Positions 7,922 through 17,018 are shown, numbered from the stretch's first letter. The stretch: DNA of 64,000 nucleotides from Streptomyces griseoluteus (GCF_004784465.1 NZ_SRRU01000008.1:310001-374000), one strand, 5' to 3'. The notes: generated from the sequence alone by a model not told the origin. Numbers and translations are program-made.

Positions 7922-10494
7922 CGGCCGGCCCCCTGGGCCGGGACGAGGACCAGCTCCCGCAGCGGACGCCCGTTCTCGCCGGGCCGGGCGGGGCGTATCT
8001 GGTCGCGCTCGGGGACGAAGGTGACCGTGGGGTCGGGTACGTCCGGGGCGTTGGCGAAGGAGGTGAAGCGGCGCAGCCGGTCGGGGTCGTCCAGGACGGC
8101 GGCCCACTCGTCCGCGTAGCCGGAGACATGGCGGGCCATCTGGGCGTCGAGGTCGGCCGCGATGCCCAGCGCGTCCTCCAGCACGACCGCCCGCAGATGG
8201 TCCAGGCCGCCTTCGAGGCGCTCCAGCCAGGGCGCGGTGCGTTCCAGCCGGTCGGCGGTGCGGATGTAGAACATCAGGAACCGGTCGATGGTGCGGATGA
8301 GGGTCGCCTTGTCCAGGTCGGTGGCGAGCAGGTCGGCGTGGCGCGGGGTGGTGCCGCCGTTGCCGCCGACGTAGAGGTTCCAGCCGGCGGAGGTGGCGAT
8401 GATCCCGAAGTCCTTGGACCGGGCCTCCGCGCACTCGCGGGCGCACCCGGAGACGGCGGACTTCAGTTTGTGCGGGGCTCGCAGCCCCCGGTAGCGCAGT
8501 TCCAGCTCGATGGCGAGCGAGGTGGAGTCCTGCACGCCGTACCGGCACCAGGTCTGCCCGACGCAGGACTTCACGGTGCGCAGCGACTTGCCGTAGGCGT
8601 GCCCGGACTCGAAGCCGGCGTCGACCAGGCGGCGCCAGACGGCGGGGAGCTGGTCGACCCGGGCTCCGAAGAGATCGATGCGCTGGCCTCCGGTGATCTT
8701 GGTGTAGAGGCCGAAGTCGCGGGCCACCTCACCGATGACGATGAGCTTCTCCGGGGTGATCTCGCCGCCGGGGACGCGCGGAACGACCGAATAGGAGCCG
8801 TTGCGCTGGAGGTTGGCGAGGTGGTGGTCGTTGGTGTCCTGGAGGGCCGCCTGTTCGCCGTCCAGGACATGGCCGTTGCCGAGGCTCGCCAGGATGGAGG
8901 CGACCACGGGCTTGCAGACGTCACAGCCGTCACCGGTGCCGTGGCTGTCGACGAGCGTGGTGAAGTCGGTGATGCCCCGGACGCGGACGATCTCGTACAG
9001 CTCGGCGCGGGTGTGGGCGAAGTGCTCACACAGGTCGCGGGAGACCTCGGTGCCGGAGGCGGCGAGTTCGTCCCGGACCACGGTGGAGAGGGTTTTGAGA
9101 CAACTGCCGCATCCGGTACCGGCCTTGGTGCACTTCTTGACCTCAGCGATGCCGGTGAGCCCCTGTTCCCGTACGGCGGCGCGGACGGCGCCGCCGGTGA
9201 CGTTGTGGCAGGAGCAGAGCACCGCCTTGTCGGGCAGCCGTGGTGTGACGTCGCCACCTTGGGCGGCGGGCAGTACCAACTGCTCCGGCGGTACGGTCAG
9301 CGGCTGTCCGGCGAGTGCGAGGGGGCGGAGTACGCCGTACGCCTCGGTGTCGCCCACCAGGACACCGCCCAGGAGGGAGCCGTCGGTACCGATGACGAGC
9401 TTCTTGTAGACGCCGGAGCGGCTGTCGGTGAAGGTGACGTCGAGCGCTCCCTCGGCGGTGCCGTGCGGGTCGCCGAAGCTGGCCACGTCGACGCCGAGCA
9501 GCTTGAGCTTGGTGGAGAGGTCGGCGCCTGTGAACTCCGCTTCCCCCCGGCACAGTCGGCGGGCCGCGGTCTCGGCCATCGCATAGCCGGGAGCGACCAG
9601 GCCGTACACCCGGCCGTCCGCCGCCTGGGCGCATTCTCCGATGGCCCACACACGCGGGTCGGCGGTACGGCAGGCGGTGTCGACGGTGATGCCGCCGCGC
9701 TCGCCCACGGGCAGGCCGCAGTCGCGGGCCAGTTGATCACGGGCGCGGACCCCGGCCGAGAACACCACGAGATCCGCGGGGAGTTCGGTGCCGTCCGACA
9801 GCCGCGCCGCGCGGACACGTCCGTCGGGGCCCGCCTCTACCGCGGAGGTGCCCGCGCCGGTGTGCACGCGCACGCCCAGCTCCTCGATCTTGCGGCGCAG
9901 TACCGCCCCACCGCCCTCGTCCACCTGGAGGGCCATCAGCCGCGGGGCGAACTCCACCACGTGCGTGTCCAGTCCGAGGGCGCGCAGGGCACCCGCCGCC
10001 TCCAGGCCGAGCAGTCCGCCGCCGACGACGATCCCGGTACGGGCCTGTGCCGCTTCCGCCCGGATGGCGCGGACGTCTTCGAGCGTGCGGTACACATGGC
10101 AGCCGGGGGTGTCGTGGCCGGGCACGGGCGGCACGAAGGGGTACGAGCCGGTGGCCAGGACCAGCGCGTCGTAGCGCAGGACGCGGCCGGAGGCGCTGGT
10201 GACGGTGCGGGTGTTGCGATCGACGGCGGTCGCGGGGTCACCGAGGTGGAGGGCGATGCCGTGCCGTTCCATGAACTTGTCGGACACCAGGCTCAGTTCC
10301 TCGGCGGTGGTGCCGGAGAACCAGCTCGTCAGGTGGACGCGGTCGTAGGCGGGCCGGGGCTCCTCCGCGAGGACGGTGACATGCCAGGCACCGGCGCCGG
10401 GCTGCTCGTACAGCGCCTCCAGGAAGCGCTGGCCGACCATGCCGTGGCCGACGAGCACCAGCTCCTTCGGGGGCCGGGTGGTGGGGGCGGTCAT
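7918..10494 (-). CDS. nirB: nitrite reductase (NADH) large subunit NirB
   Basis: An 858-residue enzyme that reduces nitrite to ammonium with six electrons from NADH. Order of domains: N-terminal FAD/NAD(P)-binding module (LVLVGHGMVGQRF, GGGLLGLEAAGALRALG, residues 1-400); BFD-like [2Fe-2S] region (CSCHNVTGGAV...KCTKAGTGCGSC, about 430-480); ferredoxin-like half domains; and the siroheme/[4Fe-4S] site (CVGQTWCRYG, SGCARECAEARSKDFG, about 630-700). All cluster cysteines are present. It overlaps its neighbours by 4 bases on both sides. Siroheme supply is consistent with the chelatase gene at 15.1 kb. Confidence 0.95.
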   Translation of the reverse strand: MTAPTTRPPKELVLVGHGMVGQRFLEALYEQPGAGAWHVTVLAEEPRPAYDRVHLTSWFSGTTAEELSLVSDKFMERHGIALHLGDPATAVDRNTRTVTSASGRVLRYDALVLATGSYPFVPPVPGHDTPGCHVYRTLEDVRAIRAEAAQARTGIVVGGGLLGLEAAGALRALGLDTHVVEFAPRLMALQVDEGGGAVLRRKIEELGVRVHTGAGTSAVEAGPDGRVRAARLSDGTELPADLVVFSAGVRARDQLARDCGLPVGERGGITVDTACRTADPRVWAIGECAQAADGRVYGLVAPGYAMAETAARRLCRGEAEFTGADLSTKLKLLGVDVASFGDPHGTAEGALDVTFTDSRSGVYKKLVIGTDGSLLGGVLVGDTEAYGVLRPLALAGQPLTVPPEQLVLPAAQGGDVTPRLPDKAVLCSCHNVTGGAVRAAVREQGLTGIAEVKKCTKAGTGCGSCLKTLSTVVRDELAASGTEVSRDLCEHFAHTRAELYEIVRVRGITDFTTLVDSHGTGDGCDVCKPVVASILASLGNGHVLDGEQAALQDTNDHHLANLQRNGSYSVVPRVPGGEITPEKLIVIGEVARDFGLYTKITGGQRIDLFGARVDQLPAVWRRLVDAGFESGHAYGKSLRTVKSCVGQTWCRYGVQDSTSLAIELELRYRGLRAPHKLKSAVSGCARECAEARSKDFGIIATSAGWNLYVGGNGGTTPRHADLLATDLDKATLIRTIDRFLMFYIRTADRLERTAPWLERLEGGLDHLRAVVLEDALGIAADLDAQMARHVSGYADEWAAVLDDPDRLRRFTSFANAPDVPDPTVTFVPERDQIRPARPGENGRPLRELVLVPAQGAGR

Positions 10495-11651
10495 GGGCGG
10501 GACTCCTCGGGCACTCGGACGGACAGCGGGGCGGTGAGCAGGGACAACGGGTCGGGGCCGACGGGCCGGCCGGTGAGATAGGCACGCGTGAGGGTGCCCG
10601 CGGTGGCGAGATCGCCGACGAGGATGGCGCCGACGATCCGGTCCCCGCGCAGCACGAGCTTCTTGTAGGCCCCCCGGGTGGCGTCCCCGATGCGCAGCAC
10701 GTCGGCGCCCTCCTCGGCCGCGTCACCGCACGCCCCGAACGCGGCGTACTCCACGGGGCCCGCGGTGAGCCGGGTCATGGGCCGGGAGCCGGTGTAGCGC
10801 GCCCTGGGGTCGGCGCCGGAGAGGCGGGCGGCGAGCACGTCGGCCTGCTCCCAGGCGGTCGTGGCCAGGGCGTACGGCGCGGTGCGGTGCTCGGCGCAGT
10901 CCCCGATGGCGTAGGTGTGCGGAGCGCAGGCGAGGGTGTCGTCGACGAGGATGCCGTGCCGTACGGGCAGTCCGGCCGCGCGGGCGAGGGCGGTGCGGGG
11001 GCGGACTCCGCAGGTGGCGACGACGAGGTCGGCGCTCGTCGGTGTGACGCCGCCGCCCGGCGGGGAGGCGAGGTGGACGGTGACGCCGAGGCGGGCCAGT
11101 GTGGTGTGCAGGGCGTTGCCGGCCTGGCTGTCGAGGTGGCGGTCGACCAGGTGGGGGCCCTGGTGAACGAGGTTCACAGGCAGACCTCGGGCGGCGAGGG
11201 CGCGGGCTGTGCCGACGCCCAGCACGCCGCCGCCGATCACCATGGCCTTCTCGGCGGTGTCGGCGTGCCGGGAGATACGGGCGACATCGGCGAGGGAGCG
11301 CAGCGTGTGCGCACCTTCCGCGCATGCCCGTACGGGCTCGGCACCCGTGGCCAGGACCAGTTCGTCATACGTGTCGCGGCTTCCGTCGGCGAGCGTGAGC
11401 ACCCGGCCCCGGACGTCGACGGCCACCACCTCGGTCCCGGTACGCACGCGCGCGTCCCCGGTCGGCAGAGCCGGCGCGCCGGTCCGGTACCGCCCGGCGA
11501 GGACATCGGCCAGGAGCGCCCTGTTGTACGGCGGTTCCGGCTCGGCCCCGTACAGGACCGTCTCCGTACGTCCGGCGTGAGCCTGGAGCTGCTGGGCCAG
11601 GCGTGCGGCGGCCATTCCGGCGCCGACCACGGCGATGCGACGGGACCTCAC
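10491..11651 (-). CDS. NAD(P)/FAD-dependent reductase, putative electron donor of nitrate reductase (NasB-like)
   Basis: A 386-residue pyridine-nucleotide-disulfide oxidoreductase-fold protein. It has the N-terminal FAD motif IAVVGAGMAAARLA, a second dinucleotide motif VIGGGVLGVGTARALA, and the FAD-contacting YAIGDCAEH. It resembles the N-terminal module of NirB and the flavoprotein partner of assimilatory nitrate reductases, so it probably passes electrons from NAD(P)H to NasA. No Fe-S cysteine motif is visible. The frame is open far upstream inside nasA, but GTG 11651 overlaps the nasA stop (GTGA) in the same way as the other operon junctions, which fixes the start. Confidence 0.85.
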   Translation of the reverse strand: MRSRRIAVVGAGMAAARLAQQLQAHAGRTETVLYGAEPEPPYNRALLADVLAGRYRTGAPALPTGDARVRTGTEVVAVDVRGRVLTLADGSRDTYDELVLATGAEPVRACAEGAHTLRSLADVARISRHADTAEKAMVIGGGVLGVGTARALAARGLPVNLVHQGPHLVDRHLDSQAGNALHTTLARLGVTVHLASPPGGGVTPTSADLVVATCGVRPRTALARAAGLPVRHGILVDDTLACAPHTYAIGDCAEHRTAPYALATTAWEQADVLAARLSGADPRARYTGSRPMTRLTAGPVEYAAFGACGDAAEEGADVLRIGDATRGAYKKLVLRGDRIVGAILVGDLATAGTLTRAYLTGRPVGPDPLSLLTAPLSVRVPEESRP

Positions 11652-13759
11652 GCGCCGACCGCCACCGGCTCGGCGGGTGCGCAGACCCGGGGGAGCACCG
11701 CCTTCTCCACCCGCACCGCGCACACCTTGAACTCCGGCATCCGGGAGACCGGGTCGAGCGCCGGGTTGGTGAGCAGGTTCGCGCGTCCCCCGCCGGGCCA
11801 GTGGAACGGCATGAACACCGTGTCCGGCCGGATGGCCGCGGTGAGGCGGGCCGGGGCGGTGACGGTGCCCCGGCGACTGGTGACCGTAAGCAACTCGTTC
11901 TCCCGAGTGCCCAGTTGAGCGGCCAGATCGGGATGCAGCTCCACGTACGGACCGGGCGCGGCGGCGGTCAGCTCCGGCACCCGGCGGGTCTGCGCGCCGC
12001 TCTGGTAGTGGGCGACGGTCCGTCCCGTGGTCAGGTACAGCGGATACGCGTCGTCGGGCTCCTCGGCGGCGGGCCGGTGGGAAGGCGCGGTGAAGCGGGC
12101 GCGGCCGTCGGGGTGGGCGAAACGCTCCAGGAAGAGGCGCAGGGTGCCGGGGTGCCCGGGGGAGGGGCAGGGCCAGAAGACGCCGTCCTCGGCCGCGATC
12201 CGGTCGTAGGAAATACCGGAGTAGTCGGCGGGCGCCCCGGCGGTGGCCCGGCGCAGCTCGGCGAATACCTCCTCGGGGGCCTGGGGGAACCCCGTCAGGT
12301 GGCCCAGCCGCCGGGCCAGCTCGTGCAGTACGGCCAGGTCGCTGCGGACCCCGGCCGGCGGGGTGACGGCGGCACGGCGGAGCAGGACGCGGCCCTCCAG
12401 GTTGGTGAGGGTGCCGGTCTCCTCGGCCCACTGGGTCACGGGCAGGACCACGTCGGCCAGCAGGGCCGTCTCGGACAGCACCACGTCGCACACCGCGAGG
12501 TGGTCCAGCGCGGTCAGCCGCCGGGTGATGCGGGCGGCGTCCGGCGCGGAGACGACCGGGTTGGACCCCATGACCAGCAGGGTGCGGACCCCGCCGGGCC
12601 GGCCGAGGGAGTCCAGCAGCTCGTACGCCGACGACCCGGAGTGCGGCAGGGCGCCGGGGTCCACGCCCCAGAGGGCCGCGATGTGTGCCCGCGCTTCGGG
12701 GTCCTCCAGCGAGCGGTAGCCGGGGAGCTGGTCCGCCTTCTGCCCGTGCTCGCGGCCGCCCTGGCCGTTGCCCTGCCCGGTGAGGCACCCGTAGCCGCTC
12801 AGCGGGCGTCCGGCCCGGCCGGTGGCCAGGCACAGGTCGATCCAGGCGCCGACGGTCGCGGTTCCCTTGCTCTGCTGCTCGGGCCCGCGCGCGGTGAGCA
12901 CCATGGCGTGCGGGGTGCGGGTGAACAGGGCCATCGCTTGCCGGAGTCGGGCCACGGGGACACCGGTCAGCGCCTCCACCCGCTCGGGCCAGTGGGCCAT
13001 GGCGGCGGCGCGGGCGTCGGCCCAGCCGGTCGTGCGGTTCGCGATGAACTCCTCGTCCAGCTGGTCCTCGGCGACGGCGAGATGGAGCAGCCCGAGCGCC
13101 AGGGCCAGGTCGGTGCCGGGGAGGGGCTGGAGGTGGAGGTCGGCCAGTTCGGCGGTACGGGTCCGGCGCGGGTCGACGACGACCAAAGTGCCACCGTTCT
13201 CGCGTAGTTCGCGCAGGTGACGCACGGCGGGCGGCATCGTCTCGGCCGGGTTGGCGCCGACCAGGATCAGGCAGCCGGTTCGGGCCACGTCCGCGAGCGG
13301 GAAGGGCAGACCCCGGTCCAGGCCGAAGGCGGCACGGGAGGCGGCGGCAGCCGAGGACATGCAGAAGCGGCCGTTGTAGTCGATCGAGCGGGTGCGCAGC
13401 GCGACACGGGCGAACTTGCCGAGCAGGTACGCCTTTTCATTGGTCAGGCCGCCACCGCCGAACACCCCCACCGCGTCCGGCCCGTGAGCCGCAGCAGTGG
13501 CCTTCATCGCCCCGGCGACCCGGTCCAGCGCCTCTTCCCACGACGCCTCGCGCAGCCCGTCCGCGTCCCGCACCAGGGGCGCGGTCAGTCGTACGCCGGG
13601 TGCCAGCAACGCGGCCGCAGTCTGCCCCTTCCCGCACAACGCGCCCCGGTTCACCGGGAATTCGTCGCGTCCGGTGACCTCGGGCACCTCTCCGGCGGGC
13701 CCCGGGGTCAGGCGCATGCCGCACTGGAGGGAGCAGTAGGGGCAGTGGGTGTCGGTCAT
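11648..13759 (-). CDS. nasA: assimilatory nitrate reductase catalytic subunit (bis-MGD molybdoenzyme)
   Basis: A 703-residue molybdopterin oxidoreductase that reduces nitrate to nitrite in the cytoplasm. The [4Fe-4S] motif is right at the N-terminus (CPYCSLQCGM...LCGKGQ), followed by the Mo-bis-MGD domains (GANPAETMPPAVRHL, GSNPVVSAPDAARI, ADVVLPVTQWAEETGT) and the C-terminal molydopterin-binding domain (HYQSGAQTRR, FMPFHWPGG). No twin-arginine signal is present, as expected for an assimilatory enzyme. ATG 13759 is chosen because it precedes the cluster motif directly; a longer frame to 13876 adds unrelated sequence. It is the first gene of the operon, divergent from nnaR. Confidence 0.93.
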   Translation of the reverse strand: MTDTHCPYCSLQCGMRLTPGPAGEVPEVTGRDEFPVNRGALCGKGQTAAALLAPGVRLTAPLVRDADGLREASWEEALDRVAGAMKATAAAHGPDAVGVFGGGGLTNEKAYLLGKFARVALRTRSIDYNGRFCMSSAAAASRAAFGLDRGLPFPLADVARTGCLILVGANPAETMPPAVRHLRELRENGGTLVVVDPRRTRTAELADLHLQPLPGTDLALALGLLHLAVAEDQLDEEFIANRTTGWADARAAAMAHWPERVEALTGVPVARLRQAMALFTRTPHAMVLTARGPEQQSKGTATVGAWIDLCLATGRAGRPLSGYGCLTGQGNGQGGREHGQKADQLPGYRSLEDPEARAHIAALWGVDPGALPHSGSSAYELLDSLGRPGGVRTLLVMGSNPVVSAPDAARITRRLTALDHLAVCDVVLSETALLADVVLPVTQWAEETGTLTNLEGRVLLRRAAVTPPAGVRSDLAVLHELARRLGHLTGFPQAPEEVFAELRRATAGAPADYSGISYDRIAAEDGVFWPCPSPGHPGTLRLFLERFAHPDGRARFTAPSHRPAAEEPDDAYPLYLTTGRTVAHYQSGAQTRRVPELTAAAPGPYVELHPDLAAQLGTRENELLTVTSRRGTVTAPARLTAAIRPDTVFMPFHWPGGGRANLLTNPALDPVSRMPEFKVCAVRVEKAVLPRVCAPAEPVAVGA

Positions 13760-13890
13760 GGCAACGAGGCTGGCCCGCCGCCGTTTCCACCGAAGCTCGG
13801 CCGCGTTGCCCGTGCGGTACGGAACGCGCACAGGCCCGGCGGAGCGGTGTGCGGGAGAGGACATCTTCCGTAACACGGACGCCCGGTGCG

Positions 13891-13928
13891 GTAACCGGGA
13901 CGTGACCGGCGGGCAACGGCCGTGACAT
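13891..13928. promoter_or_regulatory. putative GlnR box array between nasA and nnaR
   Basis: Four pentamers follow each other with exact 6-base gaps: GTAAC, GTGAC, GCAAC, GACAT at 13891, 13902, 13913 and 13924. This 11-base periodicity matches the gTnAC-n6-GaAAC repeat recognised by GlnR, the actinobacterial nitrogen regulator; a further GTAAC stands at 13870. The array ends 22 bases before the nnaR start and 132 bases before nasA, so it could act on both. The fit to consensus is good but not perfect, and binding is inferred. Confidence 0.6.
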
Positions 13929-13950
13929 CACGTCCCCGCAGCCTCGGGGC

Positions 13951-15108
13951 ATGAAGGCCGGTACCAGGGAGACGGCCGCCGAACTCACCGGATTCACGGT
14001 CGGTGTCACGGCGGCACGCAGGCGTGAGGAGCTGACGGCGCTGCTGCGCCGGCGCGGGGCGCGGGTGATGGAGGCGCCCGCGCTGCGCATCGTGCCGCTG
14101 GAGGACGACGCGGCACTGCGGGCGGCCACCGAGCGGTGCCTCGCGGCCCCGCTGGACTACGTGGTCGCGACCACCGGCGTCGGCTGGCGCGGCTGGATGA
14201 GCGCCGCCGAGGGCTGGGGGTACGGCGCTGCCCTCACCACCGCCTGCCGCGAGGCCGAGGTGCTCTCACGCGGCCCGAAGGCGACGGGCGCGGTACGGGC
14301 CTGCGGCACGACCGAGACGTACTCGCCCGCCTCGGAGGCGGTGGACGAGCTGCGCACCTGGCTGCTCGCGCGGGATCTGCGGGGGCGGCGGGTCGCGGTG
14401 CAGGAGCACGGGGCGCCACTGCCGGGGCTGGCCTCGGCGCTGCGGGAGCGGGGCGCGGAGGTGGTGGAGGTCCCGGTGTACCGCTGGGCGCCGCCCCGGG
14501 ACCCCGAGCCGGTGCGCCGGCTGGCCGAGGCCACGGCGCGCGGCGAGGTGCACGCGCTGCTGTTCACCTCCGCGCCGGCCATCACCTCCTTCCTGGAGCA
14601 CGCGGAGGCGGCGGGCAAGTACGAGACCGTCCTCGAACGGCTGCGTACGGACGTGCTCCCCCTGTGCGTCGGCGCGGTGTGCGCCCGCCCGCTGCTGGAG
14701 GTGGACGCCGGGCCCGTCTGGCCCGAGCGAGGCAGACTGGGAGCGATGGTCCACCTCCTCACCGCCACGCTCCCCGGCCGCGACCGCCACCTCGTCCCGG
14801 CCGGCGACCGGACCCTGGTCCTCCAGGGCAACGCGCTGCTCCTGGGCGACGACGCCCCGGCGGAAGCGGTATGGCTGACACCGGGCTCGGCACGGGTGCT
14901 CCGGGCCCTCGCCGAACGCCCCGGCTGGGTGGTCGGCCGCCCCGAACTGCTGCGCCGGGTATGGCCGGGCCGGGGTGCGGACGAGCACGCGGTCGAGGCG
15001 GCGGTGACCCGTCTGCGAGCGGCTCTCGGCCCCTACGCGAGCCTGATCCGCACGGTCCCCAAGCGCGGCTACCGCCTGGCGACCGAGCCCGGCGGAGGCA
15101 CCCGGTGA
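13951..15108 (+). CDS. nnaR: uroporphyrinogen-III synthase-like protein with C-terminal winged helix (NnaR-type nitrate regulator)
   Basis: A 385-residue two-domain protein. Residues about 10-265 are a HemD fold (GFTVGVTAARRREELTALLRRRGARV; LLFTSAPAITSFLEHA). Residues about 285-385 are an OmpR-type winged helix (VLRALAERPGWVVGRPELLRRVWPG, AVTRLRAALGP, IRTVPKRGYRL). The same fusion in Streptomyces is known as NnaR, a co-activator of nitrate and nitrite assimilation genes alongside GlnR. Its position divergent from nasA fits. It is unclear whether the HemD half is still catalytic or only senses a tetrapyrrole. Overlaps the next gene by 4 bases. Confidence 0.88.
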   Translation: MKAGTRETAAELTGFTVGVTAARRREELTALLRRRGARVMEAPALRIVPLEDDAALRAATERCLAAPLDYVVATTGVGWRGWMSAAEGWGYGAALTTACREAEVLSRGPKATGAVRACGTTETYSPASEAVDELRTWLLARDLRGRRVAVQEHGAPLPGLASALRERGAEVVEVPVYRWAPPRDPEPVRRLAEATARGEVHALLFTSAPAITSFLEHAEAAGKYETVLERLRTDVLPLCVGAVCARPLLEVDAGPVWPERGRLGAMVHLLTATLPGRDRHLVPAGDRTLVLQGNALLLGDDAPAEAVWLTPGSARVLRALAERPGWVVGRPELLRRVWPGRGADEHAVEAAVTRLRAALGPYASLIRTVPKRGYRLATEPGGGTR

Positions 15109-15821
15109 CCGCCACCCTGCTGGCCGTCGCCCACGGCACCCGCGACCCGGAGGGCGTCCGCACGGTACTCGCCCTGCTGGACGAGGTCCGCCGCCTGCGC
15201 CCCGGCCTGCGGGTCGAGCCGGCCTGGCTGGGCCTGGTGGAACCCTCGGTGCCCGAGGCGCTGTCCTCGCTCCCCGGCCCGGTGATCGCCGTTCCTCTCC
15301 TGCTGGCCAGCGGCTACCACGTACGCGCCGACATCCCGGCCCTCCTCGCCGACGCGGACCCCGGCGAGGTACGGGTCACCCCGGCCCTGGGCCCGTCCCC
15401 CCTGCTGGCCCACGCCCTCGCGTCCCGCCTGGGCGAAGCGGGCCGCCCACCGGACGCGTCCCCCGTGGTCCTCGCCGCGACCGGCTCCTCCGACCCACGC
15501 GCCAGAGCGGACACGACGGAGTCGGCCCGCCTCCTGTCCCGCCACCTGAACGCCCCGGTATCGGTCGCCTACGCCTCCGGCGAGGGCCCGACCCCCACCG
15601 AAGCGATCTCCGCCTGGCACACGACCGGCCACCCCGACGTCTCCCTCGCCACCCACCTCCTGGCCCCGGGCCACTTCGCCCACACCCTGACCCGAACCCC
15701 CGCCCGCTGGACCTCGTCCCCTCTCGGCACACATCCGTCAGTGGCGGAACTGGTGCTGCGCCGGTACGACGAGGCGGCGGTCCCGCACACAGAGGCAAAC
15801 AGTCCGGCCCGGGCCCGCTAA
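15105..15821 (+). CDS. sirohydrochlorin chelatase / CbiX-family protein
   Basis: A 238-residue two-lobed chelatase that inserts Fe2+ (siroheme) or Co2+ into sirohydrochlorin. Both lobes carry the expected histidine-bearing motifs: LLAVAHGTRD at the N-terminus and VPLLLASGYHVRADIP at mid-protein; LATHLLAPGHFAH occurs in the second lobe. GTG 15105 overlaps the nnaR stop (GTGA). Because nirB needs siroheme and lies in the same cluster, a role as iron chelatase for nitrite reductase is the simplest reading. The longer open frame upstream is the nnaR shadow. Confidence 0.87.
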   Translation: MTATLLAVAHGTRDPEGVRTVLALLDEVRRLRPGLRVEPAWLGLVEPSVPEALSSLPGPVIAVPLLLASGYHVRADIPALLADADPGEVRVTPALGPSPLLAHALASRLGEAGRPPDASPVVLAATGSSDPRARADTTESARLLSRHLNAPVSVAYASGEGPTPTEAISAWHTTGHPDVSLATHLLAPGHFAHTLTRTPARWTSSPLGTHPSVAELVLRRYDEAAVPHTEANSPARAR

Positions 15822-15994
15822 GACGCCGTTCCGCAGGTGGACGTAGTCAAACCCCTTGTCTGCGGGGGTCGTTGAGCGTGCGTTCGCCCACCTGCACTGA
15901 TCTGCCAGCGATGTCTGAACGCGCCCCGCCTCATCAAGACCGAGGCAACTGTTGCAGGATCTCGGAGTCGGGACCCAGCTCCAGGAGGCACCCA

Positions 15995-16450
15995 ATCATC
16001 ATCATCACGCACGAGGACCCGATCGGCCGGGGCCCGGCCAACTACATGATCCACGCCGACCTGTCGGACCCGCAGGACGACTGGCGCGAGCAGTTGTGGA
16101 CCCGCCGGCTCACCGAGGACACCTTCGAGGTGGCCTGTCTGCCGTTCTTCACCTACGGAATCTTCTACCGCGACGTCGTGACCATCGACAGCAATCACCT
16201 GGTGAACAAGGTCCTGCGTAAGTCCGGTCACCGGACCCTTCGCGTCGCACTCGTCGCGGACCACGTGGACCGAGACCAGGTACATGAGCTCCTGCACGGC
16301 AAAGCCGTCGATGCCGGCCTGCCATGCGAGTGGCTTCAGGGCACCTATCTCGCCGTGGACCTCCCACCTGGCGCGGATGAGGCGCCCTTCGTCGAGGCAT
16401 TGGAACCTCTTGCCCACGCTGGGGCCCTCCACTGGGAGATCGACTCCTGA
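15995..16450 (+). CDS. DUF4265 family protein, start codon unusual
   Basis: The product resembles DUF4265 proteins: a short HEDP motif, an IHADL strand, QLWTRRLTEDTFEVACLPFFTYGIFYRDVV and a LRKSGHRTLRVAL segment. Function of the family is unknown. The only good ribosome binding site is a perfect AGGAGG at 15983-15988. Six bases later, in frame, stand four ATC codons followed by ACG CAC GAG GAC, the position where relatives begin. In-frame ATGs exist at 15911 (no ribosome site) and 16046 (would remove the HEDP segment). The coordinates assume initiation at the first ATC. See findings. Confidence 0.6.
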   Translation: MIIITHEDPIGRGPANYMIHADLSDPQDDWREQLWTRRLTEDTFEVACLPFFTYGIFYRDVVTIDSNHLVNKVLRKSGHRTLRVALVADHVDRDQVHELLHGKAVDAGLPCEWLQGTYLAVDLPPGADEAPFVEALEPLAHAGALHWEIDS

Positions 16451-16583
16451 CCCGAAAGATCATTCCGTCAGGAGTTTCAAGAGCCCCGACACGTCGCCGC
16501 AGGCGAGGGGGCTCCGGACGGTGGGCGCGTGCCGCTTTTGTCGCGTGCCCTGGCGGTGCCCCCCTCTGCCGCTCCGGCCGCGT

Positions 16584-17018
16584 CTACGCGGCGGGGGTGA
16601 GTTCGGCGTGGCCGAACAGCAGCGCGTAACCCGGCGAAAGCTGGTGAAGGATGCGGGTCAGCAGGTCGGGGCCCGCGTAGGCGGCGACGGCGCAGAAGAC
16701 GGAGCCGGTGTCCCAGCGGGTGGTGGCCAGAGATGCTCCGGTGCGGGCGGCGAGGTCCTTGACGAAGGCCCAGCCGGTCAGCGGCTGGGTGTCGGATATC
16801 TGGGCGGTGAGGATGCGTGCGGCTTCCAGGGGGAGCCGGGCGGCCAGTTCGACGCGTTCGTCGCCGGTCAGCTGACGTCCCAGTCCCGCGAGGACGAGGC
16901 GGACAGCTTCCTCGGCCCTCTCACGGGTGGGGTAGGCACCGTCATAGCGGACCTTTTCCAGCAAGTGCTCGTACGCCCCGCCGTAGGGCTGCTGAAACGG
17001 CACGCTCTGGTCGGACAT
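16584..17018 (-). CDS. DUF2267 family protein
   Basis: A 144-residue protein with the DUF2267 pattern: an N-terminal FQQPYGGAYEHLLEKVRYDG, a helical repeat with AEEAVRLVLAGLGRQLTGDERVELAARLP, and a second helical half ending in LLFG. These small all-helical proteins occur in tandem in actinomycete stress regions, but no biochemical role is established. ATG 17018 or the adjacent GTG 17021 could start. A paralogue lies 66 bases upstream in the same direction. Confidence 0.8.
   Translation of the reverse strand: MSDQSVPFQQPYGGAYEHLLEKVRYDGAYPTRERAEEAVRLVLAGLGRQLTGDERVELAARLPLEAARILTAQISDTQPLTGWAFVKDLAARTGASLATTRWDTGSVFCAVAAYAGPDLLTRILHQLSPGYALLFGHAELTPAA

Noticed and set aside
10491..12833. 780-residue minus-strand frame
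   Set aside because: Everything before GTG 11651 is out-of-frame nasA coding sequence; the GTGA overlap sets the true start.
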